Source: Labilithrix sp.
GTDB lineage: Bacteria; Myxococcota_A; Polyangia; Polyangiales; Polyangiaceae
Reading direction: 5' to 3'
DNA length: 64,000 bases
Assembly (NCBI GenBank): GCA_019637155.1
Contig: JAHBWE010000011.1
Location: 1-64,000, forward strand
Of the stretch, positions 52,978 through 61,221 are shown piece after piece. Under the pieces are notes generated by a model, which was not told where the DNA came from, made no database searches, and saw only the letters and a program-made list of their open reading frames with translations. A program made the translations under genes and the position numbers. The stretch's first letter is position 1. Each line of letters starts with the position of its first letter.

Positions 52978-54651
52978 TCAGTCGTTCTGCATCAGGCCCT
53001 TGATCTTGCCGTTCGGGAGCAGCTTGATCGTGCGCGAGGCGGGGACCTTCGGGAGGCCGGGCATCGTCATCATCTCGCCGGTGAGCGCGACGAGGAAGCC
53101 CGCGCCGGCGGAGAGGCGCACGTCGCGGACGCCGATCGTGAAGTCGCGCGGACGCCCCGGGACGGTGGGATCGTCGGTGAGCGAGAGCTGCGTCTTCGCC
53201 ATGCAGACGGGGAGCTCGCTGCCCGCGATCTCCGTCCACTTCGCGAGGCTCTTCTCGGCCGCGGGCGCGAACGTCACGCCCTTCGCGCCGTACACCGTCT
53301 TCGCGATCTTCTCGATCTTCGTCTTCGGCGGATCGCAGAGCTCGTAGACGTACTTCGGCTGCGGCGGCGCGGAGTCGGTGGCGTCGACGACCTCCGCGAC
53401 CACGCGCGCGAGCTCGAGCGAGCCTTCGCCGCCCTTCGCGAAGCCCTCCGAGCGCGCGAGCCGCGCGCCGAGCGACTCGACCGCCTTCTCGACCGCCTGG
53501 ATCTCCTCCGCGGTGTCGTTCGGGAAGACGTTGATCGCGACGATCGGCTTGAGGCCGAACGCGTGCGACGTCTCGAGGTGCTTCTCGAGGTGCTCGATCC
53601 CCTTCTTCAGCAGGTCCATGTTCGGCTCGCTGCACTGCTTCACCGGCGCGCCGCCGTGCATCTTGAGCGCGCGCAGGGTCGCGACGAGCACGAGCGCGCG
53701 CGGCCAGATGCCCGCCTGACGGCACTTGATGTCGAGGAACTTCTCGCCGCCGAGATCGAAGCCGAAGCCGCCCTCGCTGATCGCGTAGTCGCCGAGGCTC
53801 ATCGCGAGGCGCGTCGCGAGCACGCTGTTGCAGCCGTGCGCGATGTTCCCGAACGGACCGCAGTGCACGATCGCGGGCCCGCCCTCCTCGGTCTGGACGA
53901 GGTTCGGCTGCAGCGCGTCGCGGAGCACCGCCGTCATCGCGGCGGCGGCGTCGATGTCGGAGGCGCGCACGGGCTTGCCGTCGTAGGTCTGCCCGATCAC
54001 GATGCGTCCGAGCCGCGCCTCGAGGTCCGCGTGCGACGAGGCGAGCGCGAGGATCGCCATCACCTCGCTCGCGGCCGTGATGTCGAAGCGCTCCTCGCGC
54101 GGCGTTCCGCTCGCCTTGCCGCCGAGGCCGATGACGCACTTCCGGAGGAAGCGATCGTTCATGTCGAGCGCGCGGCCCCACGTGATCTGGCGCGGGTCGA
54201 TCTCGCCTTTGTCCGGGACTTGATCGCCGAAGTACACCGCGTTGTCGACGAGCGCCGAGAGCAAGTTGTGCGCGGTCGTGATCGCGTGGATGTCGCCGGT
54301 GAAGTGGAGGTTGATGTCGTCGGCGGGCGTGAGCGACGCCCTGCCGCCGCCGGTGCCGCCGCCCTTCACGCCGAAGACGGGGCCGAGCGAGGGCTCGCGC
54401 AGCGCGAGGACCGCGTTCCTGCCCATGCGGCGGAGGCCCATCGCGAGCGCGATCGACGTCGTCGTCTTTCCTTCGCCCGCGGGCGTCGGGTTGATCGCCG
54501 TGACGAGGACGAGGCGGCCCTTGCCGCGAGGCGCGCGCTCGAGGATGCCGAGCTCGAGCTTCGCTTTGCCGCGGCCGTACGGGACGTAGTCGGCGGCGGT
54601 GAGGCCCAGCTCTTCGGCGACAGCGGCGATCGGACGCGGCGAGAATTCCAT
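52978..54651 (-). CDS. fhs: Formate-tetrahydrofolate ligase
   Basis: 557 residues, the expected size. The P-loop ATP site is TAINPTPAGEGKTTTSIALA, followed by ALREPSLGPVFGVKGGGTGG and DDINLHFTGDIHAITTAHNL, all hallmark FTHFS sequences; the C-terminal LVALTGEMMTMPGLPKVPA region is also conserved. It makes 10-formyl-THF from formate, THF and ATP in one-carbon metabolism. No folate genes adjoin. It is divergent from the F420-type reductase gene with only 23 bp between starts, so promoters overlap. Confidence 0.96.
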   Translation of the reverse strand: MEFSPRPIAAVAEELGLTAADYVPYGRGKAKLELGILERAPRGKGRLVLVTAINPTPAGEGKTTTSIALAMGLRRMGRNAVLALREPSLGPVFGVKGGGTGGGRASLTPADDINLHFTGDIHAITTAHNLLSALVDNAVYFGDQVPDKGEIDPRQITWGRALDMNDRFLRKCVIGLGGKASGTPREERFDITAASEVMAILALASSHADLEARLGRIVIGQTYDGKPVRASDIDAAAAMTAVLRDALQPNLVQTEEGGPAIVHCGPFGNIAHGCNSVLATRLAMSLGDYAISEGGFGFDLGGEKFLDIKCRQAGIWPRALVLVATLRALKMHGGAPVKQCSEPNMDLLKKGIEHLEKHLETSHAFGLKPIVAINVFPNDTAEEIQAVEKAVESLGARLARSEGFAKGGEGSLELARVVAEVVDATDSAPPQPKYVYELCDPPKTKIEKIAKTVYGAKGVTFAPAAEKSLAKWTEIAGSELPVCMAKTQLSLTDDPTVPGRPRDFTIGVRDVRLSAGAGFLVALTGEMMTMPGLPKVPASRTIKLLPNGKIKGLMQND

Positions 54652-54674
54652 GGTCGCGGTGTAGCATCGCGCGC

Positions 54675-55316
54675 ATGAAAAAGGTCGCGGTTCTGGGCTC
54701 GGGGATGGTGGGTGAGACGCTGGCCGGAGGCTTCCTCAAGCACGGCTACGAGGTGATGCGCGCGTCGCGCGAGCCGGCGAAGCTCGCGGAGTGGAAGGCG
54801 AAGGCCGGCGACAAGGCGCAGACCGGCACGTTCGCGGACGCGGCGAAGTGGGGCGACGTCGTCGTGCTCGCGGTGAAGGGCGACGCGGCGGAGTCGGCGC
54901 TGGAGCTCGCCGGCGCCGACAACCTCGCCGGGAAGACCGTGCTCGACACGACGAACCCGATCGCGGGCGCGCCGGTGAACGGCGTCCTCCCTTACTTCAC
55001 GAAGATGGATGAGTCGCTGATGGAGCGGCTCCAGAAGAAGAACCCGAAGGCGCACCTCGTGAAGTGCTTCTCCTCCGTCGGCAACGCGCGGATGGTGAAC
55101 CCCGACTACGGCGGGACGAAGCCGACGATGTTCATCTGCGGCGACGACGACGGCGCGAAGGCGGAGACGAAGGGGATCCTCGAGGCCTTCGGCTGGGAGG
55201 CGATGGACTGCGGCGGCGTCACCGCCGCGCGCGCGATTGAGCCGCTCTGCATGCTCTGGTGCATCCCCGGCTTCCGCGAGAACAGCTGGACCCACGCCTT
55301 CAAGGTGCTTCGCTAG
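54675..55316 (+). CDS. F420/NADP-type reductase-like dehydrogenase
   Basis: 213 residues from the ATG at 54675. The N-terminal Rossmann motif is KKVAVLGSGMVGETLAGGFL with VVVLAVKGDAAESAL, the pattern of the NADP-oxidoreductase coenzyme F420-dependent family. The remainder (VLDTTNPIAGAPVNGVLPYF, VKCFSSVGNARMVNP, CGGVTAARAIEPLCML) is also family-like. Many bacterial members do not use F420, so the electron carrier is unclear. The 3' end overlaps the opposite surface-repeat gene by 4 bp. Confidence 0.82.
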   Translation: MKKVAVLGSGMVGETLAGGFLKHGYEVMRASREPAKLAEWKAKAGDKAQTGTFADAAKWGDVVVLAVKGDAAESALELAGADNLAGKTVLDTTNPIAGAPVNGVLPYFTKMDESLMERLQKKNPKAHLVKCFSSVGNARMVNPDYGGTKPTMFICGDDDGAKAETKGILEAFGWEAMDCGGVTAARAIEPLCMLWCIPGFRENSWTHAFKVLR

Positions 55317-56698
55317 AACTGCACGCCGCCGACCGCCTCGGGGCGCACGGACTTGCTGCCCTCGTTCACGATCAGCGCGAAGCGCGCGCCGCCGCCGAGG
55401 AAGACGCGGAGGTGGCGCGCGAAGGAGTAGCCGACCATGAGGCGGCCGCCGAGCCAGAGGTTGTTGTCGTTCGCCTTCTCCGGAATGACGTGGACCAAGT
55501 TGACCTCCGGCTCGAGGTCGAGGCGCGGGATCAGCGCGTCGAGCGGGACGTGCCCGCCGATCGCGCCCGTCGTCGCGAAGTTGCGGTACTTCGTCTCGAG
55601 CGTGCCGTGCGTGAACGCGAACAGCGTGTAGACGTAGCCGACCTGGAACTTGACGCCGAAGTTCCAGAACGCGAGGTTCCCGACGTACGCGACGGGGTGC
55701 ACGCTGTTCTTCGAGATGCTGACGAGGCCGAGCGACGTGCCCTCCACCTCCTCGGCGACGTTCACGACGCCGAGCTGGAGCCCCTTCACCTTCCGCGCGA
55801 CGTTGACGACGCCGAGCTGCAGCCCGCCGATCTCGCGCGCGACGTTCACCGACGCGAGCTGGAGGCCAGTCGCGGCGTCGGCGTAGGCGAGGCCGCCCGC
55901 GATCTGCGCGCCGCGGAGATCGTGCGCGTAGTCGAACGCGCCCGCGATCTGCGCTCCGTCGACCTCGCGCGCGACGTTCGCGGCGCCCGCGATCTGCGCG
56001 CCCTCGACGCGCCGCGCGTAGCCGCCGAACGCGGTGAGCTGGATCCCCTCGAGCTCCCGCGACGCCCACGCGCCGAAGCTCGAGAGCTGGAGGCCGTGCA
56101 CGGTGCCGGCGCGGCCGTAGAGGAGCGAGAGGTCGAAGTACGTCTTCGCGTTCGGCTTCCCCGCGTTCGTCGCGATCGGATACGCGAGGCCCGCGCTCAC
56201 GTAGACCTCGGGGTCGGGGCGCGCGGCGGCCGGCGGCGCGGCGGGTGGCGGCGCGGCGGCCGGAGGCGCGGTGGCCGGTGGCGCGGCGGGCGGTTGGCGC
56301 GCCGCGAAGCCGTCGAGGAGCTCGCGCGCTTCGTCGCGGGCGAGGTTCTCCGCGAGCAGCATCGCGGTCGTCGCTTCCTCGCCTTCTTTCGGTTGCACCG
56401 TCCGCTCGAGGACGCGCCCGCCGCCGTGATCGGCGCGGACCACGAGCTCGCGCGTCGCGGCGCGGAAGCGCACGGTGACGGAGACCTTCGCGGCGCGCCC
56501 CGGGGTGGAGGGGAGGACGGGTTGACCGAGGTCGGCGGAGAGCCGGGGCGCGAGCTCGCCGAACGAGACGGCGGGGGCGTCGGAGTCGACCTCGAGCGTG
56601 TAGGCGGCCTCGGAGTCCTGGGCCGACACCTCGCGAGCGAGTAGGAGGAGGAAGACGATGGAGAGCGCCAGCGCCCGTCCGATGCGGAGGAGGGTCAT
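55313..56698 (-). CDS. LA_2272-type surface-repeat outer-membrane protein
   Basis: 461 residues from the ATG at 56698; a signal segment IGRALALSIVFLLLLAREVSA is followed by a domain for binding (YTLEVDSDAPAVSF, RELVVRADHGGGRVLERTV), a Pro/Ala linker near 160, and about nine tandem units of 14-16 residues such as GLQLGVVNVARKVK and GAQIAGAANVAREVD. These are the LA_2272 surface repeats, which form a beta-strand wall. The C-terminus has barrel-like strands (LWLGGRLMVGYSFARHLRVF). Likely a surface-exposed outer-membrane protein. The ECF-type promoter at 56754-56785 lies about 55 bp upstream. Confidence 0.8.
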   Translation of the reverse strand: MTLLRIGRALALSIVFLLLLAREVSAQDSEAAYTLEVDSDAPAVSFGELAPRLSADLGQPVLPSTPGRAAKVSVTVRFRAATRELVVRADHGGGRVLERTVQPKEGEEATTAMLLAENLARDEARELLDGFAARQPPAAPPATAPPAAAPPPAAPPAAARPDPEVYVSAGLAYPIATNAGKPNAKTYFDLSLLYGRAGTVHGLQLSSFGAWASRELEGIQLTAFGGYARRVEGAQIAGAANVAREVDGAQIAGAFDYAHDLRGAQIAGGLAYADAATGLQLASVNVAREIGGLQLGVVNVARKVKGLQLGVVNVAEEVEGTSLGLVSISKNSVHPVAYVGNLAFWNFGVKFQVGYVYTLFAFTHGTLETKYRNFATTGAIGGHVPLDALIPRLDLEPEVNLVHVIPEKANDNNLWLGGRLMVGYSFARHLRVFLGGGARFALIVNEGSKSVRPEAVGGVQF

Positions 56699-56753
56699 TT
56701 CGCGGATCGATAGGGAGGAGCGCGCCGCCGGAGCCTCGCTCGCGTTCGGTCCT

Positions 56754-56785
56754 TCTGTCACCGCGCGGCTCGACTCCGTTCAACG
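56754..56785 (-). promoter_or_regulatory. ECF-type promoter of the surface-repeat gene
   Basis: On the minus strand it reads CGTTGAAC - 13 nt - GCGGTGACAGA, identical in both boxes to 51181-51212 and close to 46500-46531. The leader to the ATG at 56698 would be about 50 nt. This is the third member of the inferred sigma regulon. Confidence 0.65.
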
Positions 56786-56896
56786 CCAGGCGTCGATTCC
56801 GGCCGGGGGGGCCCGTACGGGCGTTCAGCGGCGGCTCCGAGAGCGCTTAAAACACAAGCCTCTATGCGCTCGACCACCTTTCCTCTACCGTCACTT

Positions 56897-56924
56897 GACC
56901 ACGTTTGGGTGGGCTCGATACTCT
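56897..56924 (+). promoter_or_regulatory. Sigma-70-like promoter of the FHA gene
   Basis: TTGACC (-35, 5 of 6 matches) and GATACT (-10, 4 of 6) with a 16-nt spacer. Transcription would start near 56931 and leave about 80 nt of leader before the ATG at 57014. Confidence 0.45.
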
Positions 56925-57013
56925 GCTGATCGTCGAAGTGTGGGAAAGCTCCCACGTTTGTCGTGGCGTCAGACGGTGCATCGTCGCTCGTCACTCGTTT
57001 CGGTCCGCTCGTG

Positions 57014-58009
57014 ATGCAAGATCCCGCCGCCAAGGCATCCGCTTTGCCGTCGATCCCACCGGGTGGTGGGGGCGGCGGACGTCCGACCTCAGGCGGCCGG
57101 TCGTACGTGCTGCGCTTCATCAGCGGCAAGTACCAGGGCGGCGAGTTCCCGATCGTCAACGACAAGCCGATCATCGTCGGCCGCTCGAGCGATCTCGACA
57201 TGGTCCTCGTCGAGGACATGGTGAGCCGCAAGCACGCGCGCATCACCATGCAGCAGGACCAGATCTGGATCGAGGACCTCGGGTCCACGAACGGCACCTT
57301 CGTCAACGGCGAGAAGATCAAGCGCGCCCGCCTGAAGGAGGGCGACCGCGTCCTCATCGGCACGTCGATCCTCAAGGTCATCGCCGGCGAGGGCCAGCGC
57401 GACGGCGAGACCGCGAAGCGCGACCTCGAGAACGTCGCCGCCGCGCGGCGCACGACGCAGGCCCGCACGATGAGCGGGTCGATCGAGGAGGTCCCGCTCC
57501 CCGACCTCCTCCAGCTCTTCGCGACGTCGAAGAAGAACGGCGTCCTCGTCATCCGCACCGAGAGCGACGACGTCGGCAAGATCTTCCTCCGCAAGGGCGT
57601 CATCTACTACGCGTCGATCAACGACCTCGACGACGTCCCGCCGATGAAGAGCATCTTCCGGATGCTCACGTGGCAAAAGGGCCTCTTCGATCTCGATCCG
57701 CCGGACGAGCGCGAGTTCCCGAACGAGATCAACCTGAGCGTGCAGGAGGTCCTCATGGAGGGCCTCCGCCAGCTCGACGAGTTCAACGAGATCCGGAACG
57801 AGCTGCCCGACCTCAACACGCGGCTCGTCCTCTCGCAGCCCGTCATCCCGCCGCTGCGCGACCTCAAGCCGGAGGAGCTCGACATCCTCCAGCTCGCGCA
57901 CAACTACGGCCACCTCGAGACCGTCCTCAACAAGAGCCTCGCGACGGACCTCGACACGGTCCACAGCATCCTGAAGCTGCTGAAGGGCTCGTATCTCCGC
58001 CCCGAATAG
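57014..58009 (+). CDS. FHA-domain protein with DUF4388 domain
   Basis: 331 residues from the ATG at 57014 (a GTG at 56963 is in frame). A Gly/Pro-rich leader is followed by an FHA domain (about 35-110) with the phosphothreonine-binding GRSSDLDMVLVEDMVSRKHA and DLGSTNGTFVNGEKIKRARL. Next comes DUF4388 (about 140-260; GSIEEVPLPDLLQLFATSKK, GVLVIRTESDDVGKIFLRKG). The C-terminal helix region (EELDILQLAHNYGHLETVLN) is winged-helix-like. FHA domains read Thr-phosphorylated partners; DUF4388 is common in myxobacterial signalling and motility proteins. Cytosolic. No kinase is adjacent. Confidence 0.88.
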   Translation: MQDPAAKASALPSIPPGGGGGGRPTSGGRSYVLRFISGKYQGGEFPIVNDKPIIVGRSSDLDMVLVEDMVSRKHARITMQQDQIWIEDLGSTNGTFVNGEKIKRARLKEGDRVLIGTSILKVIAGEGQRDGETAKRDLENVAAARRTTQARTMSGSIEEVPLPDLLQLFATSKKNGVLVIRTESDDVGKIFLRKGVIYYASINDLDDVPPMKSIFRMLTWQKGLFDLDPPDEREFPNEINLSVQEVLMEGLRQLDEFNEIRNELPDLNTRLVLSQPVIPPLRDLKPEELDILQLAHNYGHLETVLNKSLATDLDTVHSILKLLKGSYLRPE

Positions 58010-58145
58010 TGAAGGTTACTCGCGACGAGGAGGACCCCGGCGCTCGCCTCGACGTTCGACACGAGCCAACGAGCGAGGCGCGCGGCGGCTCACGGATCGA
58101 GGAGCGCGCGATCGCGTTTCACGGCGCGGCGCGCACGCACGTGAC

Positions 58146-59678
58146 CTACCGCTTTCGCTGACGCGCGATGCGGGCGGCGGCGAACGTGGTCGCGGCGATG
58201 AGGAGCCACGTGCCTGCTTGCTTGTGGAGGGGGCGCGTCGTGCGGCAGGTGCACGCGCTGTCGTCGTCGGGCGGGATGTTCGGGGGCGGGGCGGTGTTGT
58301 TGGAGCGGAGCACGCCGTCGGGGCATGGCTCGTCGTTCGGGTCGGAGAACACGTTCGCCTGGTGCCGGGCGGAGATGGGCGTCTGCCCGCCCGCTTCGAG
58401 ACGAAGGTCGGTCGAGAGCGCGGCGACGGGGAGGTCGGCGCGCATGCGCGTGAGCCAGATGTCTCCTTCGTGCAGGCCGCGGCGCGCGACCTCGAGGTCG
58501 TCCCACCCGTCGCAGCCGGAGACGAGCTCGGTGCACGCGCCCGCGTCGCTCGCGCCGCCCGCGCCGCCGTCGGCGTCTTGTGCGCCGGGGCCGGGGAGCT
58601 TGTCCTCGTCGCATGGACGCACGCGCGGCGGACGCGTGATGCACTGCTGCGTGTAGAGCGTGTGGACCGAGCTCGTGTCGTCGCCGAGGACGATGACGTT
58701 CCGCTCGAAGCTCTGGCGGTCGCTCGTCTCGGTGAGCCACGTGCGGCCGTCGTTCGTCGCGAGCGCGGTCCGCTGGAGATCGGTGAGGTTCGAGCGGCCC
58801 GTCTTGCCGTTCCATACGAGCTTGCTGCGGTCGACGACGGCGTTGGGGAAGCTCTGCGCCTGGTAGCGGCCCTCGGCGATGATCCAGAGCGTGAGGCCGA
58901 CGCGCGCGCCGACGCCGGCGGCGACCATGCGGAGCGGAAGCGTCGCGTCGCTGCCGGGCGTGACGACGCGGACGGGGCGCATCGCCTGGACGCCCTGGCC
59001 GGGCCGCAGGCGCAACGCGATGAAGTCGAAGCCTTCGCGCGTGTACGCGTCGACGGTGGGCTTCACGTTGTCGGGGATCGCGAAGCCGTTCTTCGTGAGC
59101 CACTCGCTGATGCCCTCGCCGTTCTTCGAGCGGAGCGTGACGGACTGGTAGGGGCCGATGACGGCCTCGGCGACGATCTCGACGCCGTCGCTCTCCTCCG
59201 CCGCGCCAGCGTCGACCGTATCCCCGTCGTCGCCGCCCGCCCGCGCCGAGTCGAGCGTCGCCGAGTCGTCGCTGCCGCCGCAACCGCCGCCGGAGTCGTC
59301 GCCGCCGACGGTCCGCGTGCCGCCGTTCGCGGTGCGGCAGGTGCGGACCGGCCCGCGGACGGTCGTGCGCGTCGCGGCCTCGAGCGCTCCGATGAACTCG
59401 TCGCGCGAGAGCTCGATGCGCGCGCCCTCCCGCACCGGCAGCACCCACGCGAACTCCTCCGGCGCGCCGGTGTAGCGGACCTGGTCCCAGAGGATCGTCT
59501 CGTTCGTCGAGACCTTGAACACCATGCGATGGTCGGTGACGACGCTCGTCGTCTCGGTCCCGGAGACGATCGGCGTCGCGGGGTGGAAGCAGCCACCGCA
59601 CGCGACGGCGTCGCGCACGTCGGTGACGGCGAGGGCGCCGGCGAAGAAGGTCCCCAGCGCGAGAGTGGTGAAACGCAC
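58146..59678 (-). CDS. DUF2330 protein
   Basis: 510 residues from the ATG at 59678. A signal peptide (MRFTTLALGTFFAGALA) precedes CGGCFHPATP, the DUF2330 N-terminal motif, then FKVSTNETILWDQVRYTGAP, EEFAWVLPVREG and long beta-rich regions. A Ser/Asp/Gly-rich linker (DSGGGCGGSDDS) sits near 175. The C-terminus has a membrane helix (WLLIAATTFAAARIA) with a basic end, so the protein may be anchored in the inner membrane with the domain outside. Many cysteines (RPCDEDKL, CTELVSGCDG, ACTCRTTRP). Function unknown. Confidence 0.85.
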   Translation of the reverse strand: MRFTTLALGTFFAGALAVTDVRDAVACGGCFHPATPIVSGTETTSVVTDHRMVFKVSTNETILWDQVRYTGAPEEFAWVLPVREGARIELSRDEFIGALEAATRTTVRGPVRTCRTANGGTRTVGGDDSGGGCGGSDDSATLDSARAGGDDGDTVDAGAAEESDGVEIVAEAVIGPYQSVTLRSKNGEGISEWLTKNGFAIPDNVKPTVDAYTREGFDFIALRLRPGQGVQAMRPVRVVTPGSDATLPLRMVAAGVGARVGLTLWIIAEGRYQAQSFPNAVVDRSKLVWNGKTGRSNLTDLQRTALATNDGRTWLTETSDRQSFERNVIVLGDDTSSVHTLYTQQCITRPPRVRPCDEDKLPGPGAQDADGGAGGASDAGACTELVSGCDGWDDLEVARRGLHEGDIWLTRMRADLPVAALSTDLRLEAGGQTPISARHQANVFSDPNDEPCPDGVLRSNNTAPPPNIPPDDDSACTCRTTRPLHKQAGTWLLIAATTFAAARIARQRKR

Positions 59679-59841
59679 GATCGATCTCCGGAGTGGGCTC
59701 AGCAGGCCGGCATGACGCCGCCGTCAGGGGTCGAGCGGCGGCGCACCCGCAATTCTGCACGGTTCGCGACGCTCGCGAGCGCGAATTGCAGCACGCGTGC
59801 CAACGAGCACGCCGCGGCGGCTTCCCGGGTAACCTGGGACG

Positions 59842-60624
59842 ATGGCGACGGTCGTGATCACGGGGGCTTCGATGGGGATCGGGGAGGCGCTCGCGCTCGC
59901 GTGGGCGAAGCGTGGGGCCGCCGTCGTCCTCTCGGCGCGTGGGCGGGACGCGCTCGACGGCGTCGCGCGGGCGTGCGTGGCGGCGGGAGGGCGCGCGATC
60001 GTGGTCGCGGGGGACGTGACGGAGGAGGCGCATCGGGAGGAGCTCGTCGAGCGCGCGGTCGCGGAGACGGGGGCGCTCGACGTGCTCGTCAACAACGCGG
60101 GGCGCGGGTTCTATGCGCCGGCGCTGAAGGTCGACGTCGAGGAGATGCGGAAGCTCTTCGAGCTCAACGTCGTCGCGCCGCTGCGGCTCACGCAGATCGC
60201 GGCGCCGCACCTCGAGCGGTCGCGCGGCGTGATCGTGATGATGTCGAGCATCGCGGGCGTCGTCGCGCCACCGCGCTACGCGGCGTACGCCGCCTCCAAG
60301 TTCGCGCTCGAGGCGATCTCGATGTCGATGCGCTCCGAGCTCGCGGCGACGGGGATCCAGGTCGTCGTCGTGCGGCCCGGGCCGGTGAAGACGCCGTTCC
60401 GCGCCAACGCGACGCGCGCGCCGGGAGAGGTGGGCTACGACCAGCCCGATCCCGATGCCCAGAGCGCCGAGTCCGTCGCGAACCTCACCCTGCGCGCGGT
60501 CGATCGGCGGAGCGCCGTGATCGAGACGAGCGCGTACGTGCGCGGCGCCGCGACCGCGATGCGCCTCGTCCCGCCCGCCGTCCGGTTCGCGCTCCGGCGG
60601 ATGGCGACGAAGCGCGCGTCGTAG
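59842..60624 (+). CDS. Short-chain dehydrogenase/reductase
   Basis: 260 residues. NAD(P)-binding TGASMGIGEALALAWAKRGA, the NNAG motif in VLVNNAGRGFYA, catalytic Ser in MMSSIAGVV and Tyr/Lys in YAAYAASKFALEA give the full SDR signature. The C-terminus carries VVVRPGPVKTPFRAN. Substrate unknown; likely a cytosolic NADP-linked reductase. The stop is followed by a 10-bp tandem repeat. The upstream 163-bp region has no clear promoter motif. Confidence 0.9.
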   Translation: MATVVITGASMGIGEALALAWAKRGAAVVLSARGRDALDGVARACVAAGGRAIVVAGDVTEEAHREELVERAVAETGALDVLVNNAGRGFYAPALKVDVEEMRKLFELNVVAPLRLTQIAAPHLERSRGVIVMMSSIAGVVAPPRYAAYAASKFALEAISMSMRSELAATGIQVVVVRPGPVKTPFRANATRAPGEVGYDQPDPDAQSAESVANLTLRAVDRRSAVIETSAYVRGAATAMRLVPPAVRFALRRMATKRAS

Positions 60625-60640
60625 CGCGTCGTAGCGCGTC
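60615..60640. repeat. Short 10-bp tandem repeat at the SDR stop codon
   Basis: The unit GTAGCGCGTC occurs twice (60621-60640) with a partial copy before it, and the first unit contains the SDR stop TAG. Such a repeat can vary in copy number, but extra copies would lie after the stop. Confidence 0.4.
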
Positions 60641-60645
60641 GCGGC

Positions 60646-61221
60646 TCAGCGGCGGCGCCAGAACATGAACGTGTGCGTGCGCTCGCGGAAGGGGATCGCG
60701 ATCGTCACGCGGCCCTCGCTCCAGGGGCCGAACGCGGCCGGCGCGAACAGCGCGTGCGCCGGCACCGCCGCGGGATCCACATGGGTGGGCTTCTCCTCGT
60801 TGACGCCGAGGACGAGCAGCCCGCCCGGGCGGAGGCGCGCGGCGGAGGAGCGGAGCGCGCGGTCCACGTCGTCGGCGGTGTCGAGGCCGTAGCCGATCAC
60901 GCCGTTCATGAGGATGACGTCGAACGGCTCCGCGAAGTGGCGCTCGAGGTCGCGGAGATCGCCGACCACGTGCGCCGTCGTCGCGTACTCGGCGCGCGAC
61001 TCGTCGACGTCGAGGGTGATGAAGGTCTTCCCCGTGAAGGGTGTAGAATACAGCTTCGTGTACCACGCCACGCCGACGGAGAGGATGCGCTGGTTCCCGT
61101 CGTCGGCCGCGATCGCGCGGAGGATCTCGTCCTCGAACACCTTGCGATCGGGCGGCGTGTAGCGGCCGCGCTTCCACGCGATGTGCAGCACTTCGGCCTT
61201 GGCCCAGCGGAGGGGATTCAC
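60646..61221 (-). CDS. Class I SAM-dependent methyltransferase-like protein
   Basis: 191 residues; GTG at 61221 overlaps the hisD stop as GTGA. The fold is indicated by RILSVGVAWYTKLYS (motif I, though GxGxG is not exact), FITLDVDESRAEYATTAHVV (acidic residue binding SAM ribose), PFDVILMNGVIGYGLDTADD and RLRPGGLLVLGVNEE. The imperfect glycine loop makes activity uncertain. Coupling to hisD suggests co-expression, but no link to histidine is known for this protein. Confidence 0.7.
   Translation of the reverse strand: MNPLRWAKAEVLHIAWKRGRYTPPDRKVFEDEILRAIAADDGNQRILSVGVAWYTKLYSTPFTGKTFITLDVDESRAEYATTAHVVGDLRDLERHFAEPFDVILMNGVIGYGLDTADDVDRALRSSAARLRPGGLLVLGVNEEKPTHVDPAAVPAHALFAPAAFGPWSEGRVTIAIPFRERTHTFMFWRRR

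Larger units (their letters stand above)
56699..57013. other. 315-bp divergent promoter region
   Basis: It separates the surface-repeat gene (start 56698, minus) from the FHA gene (start 57014, plus). It contains the ECF-type motif 56754-56785 for the minus gene and a sigma-70-like promoter 56897-56924 for the plus gene, at well-spaced positions. No small gene is evident. Confidence 0.6.
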
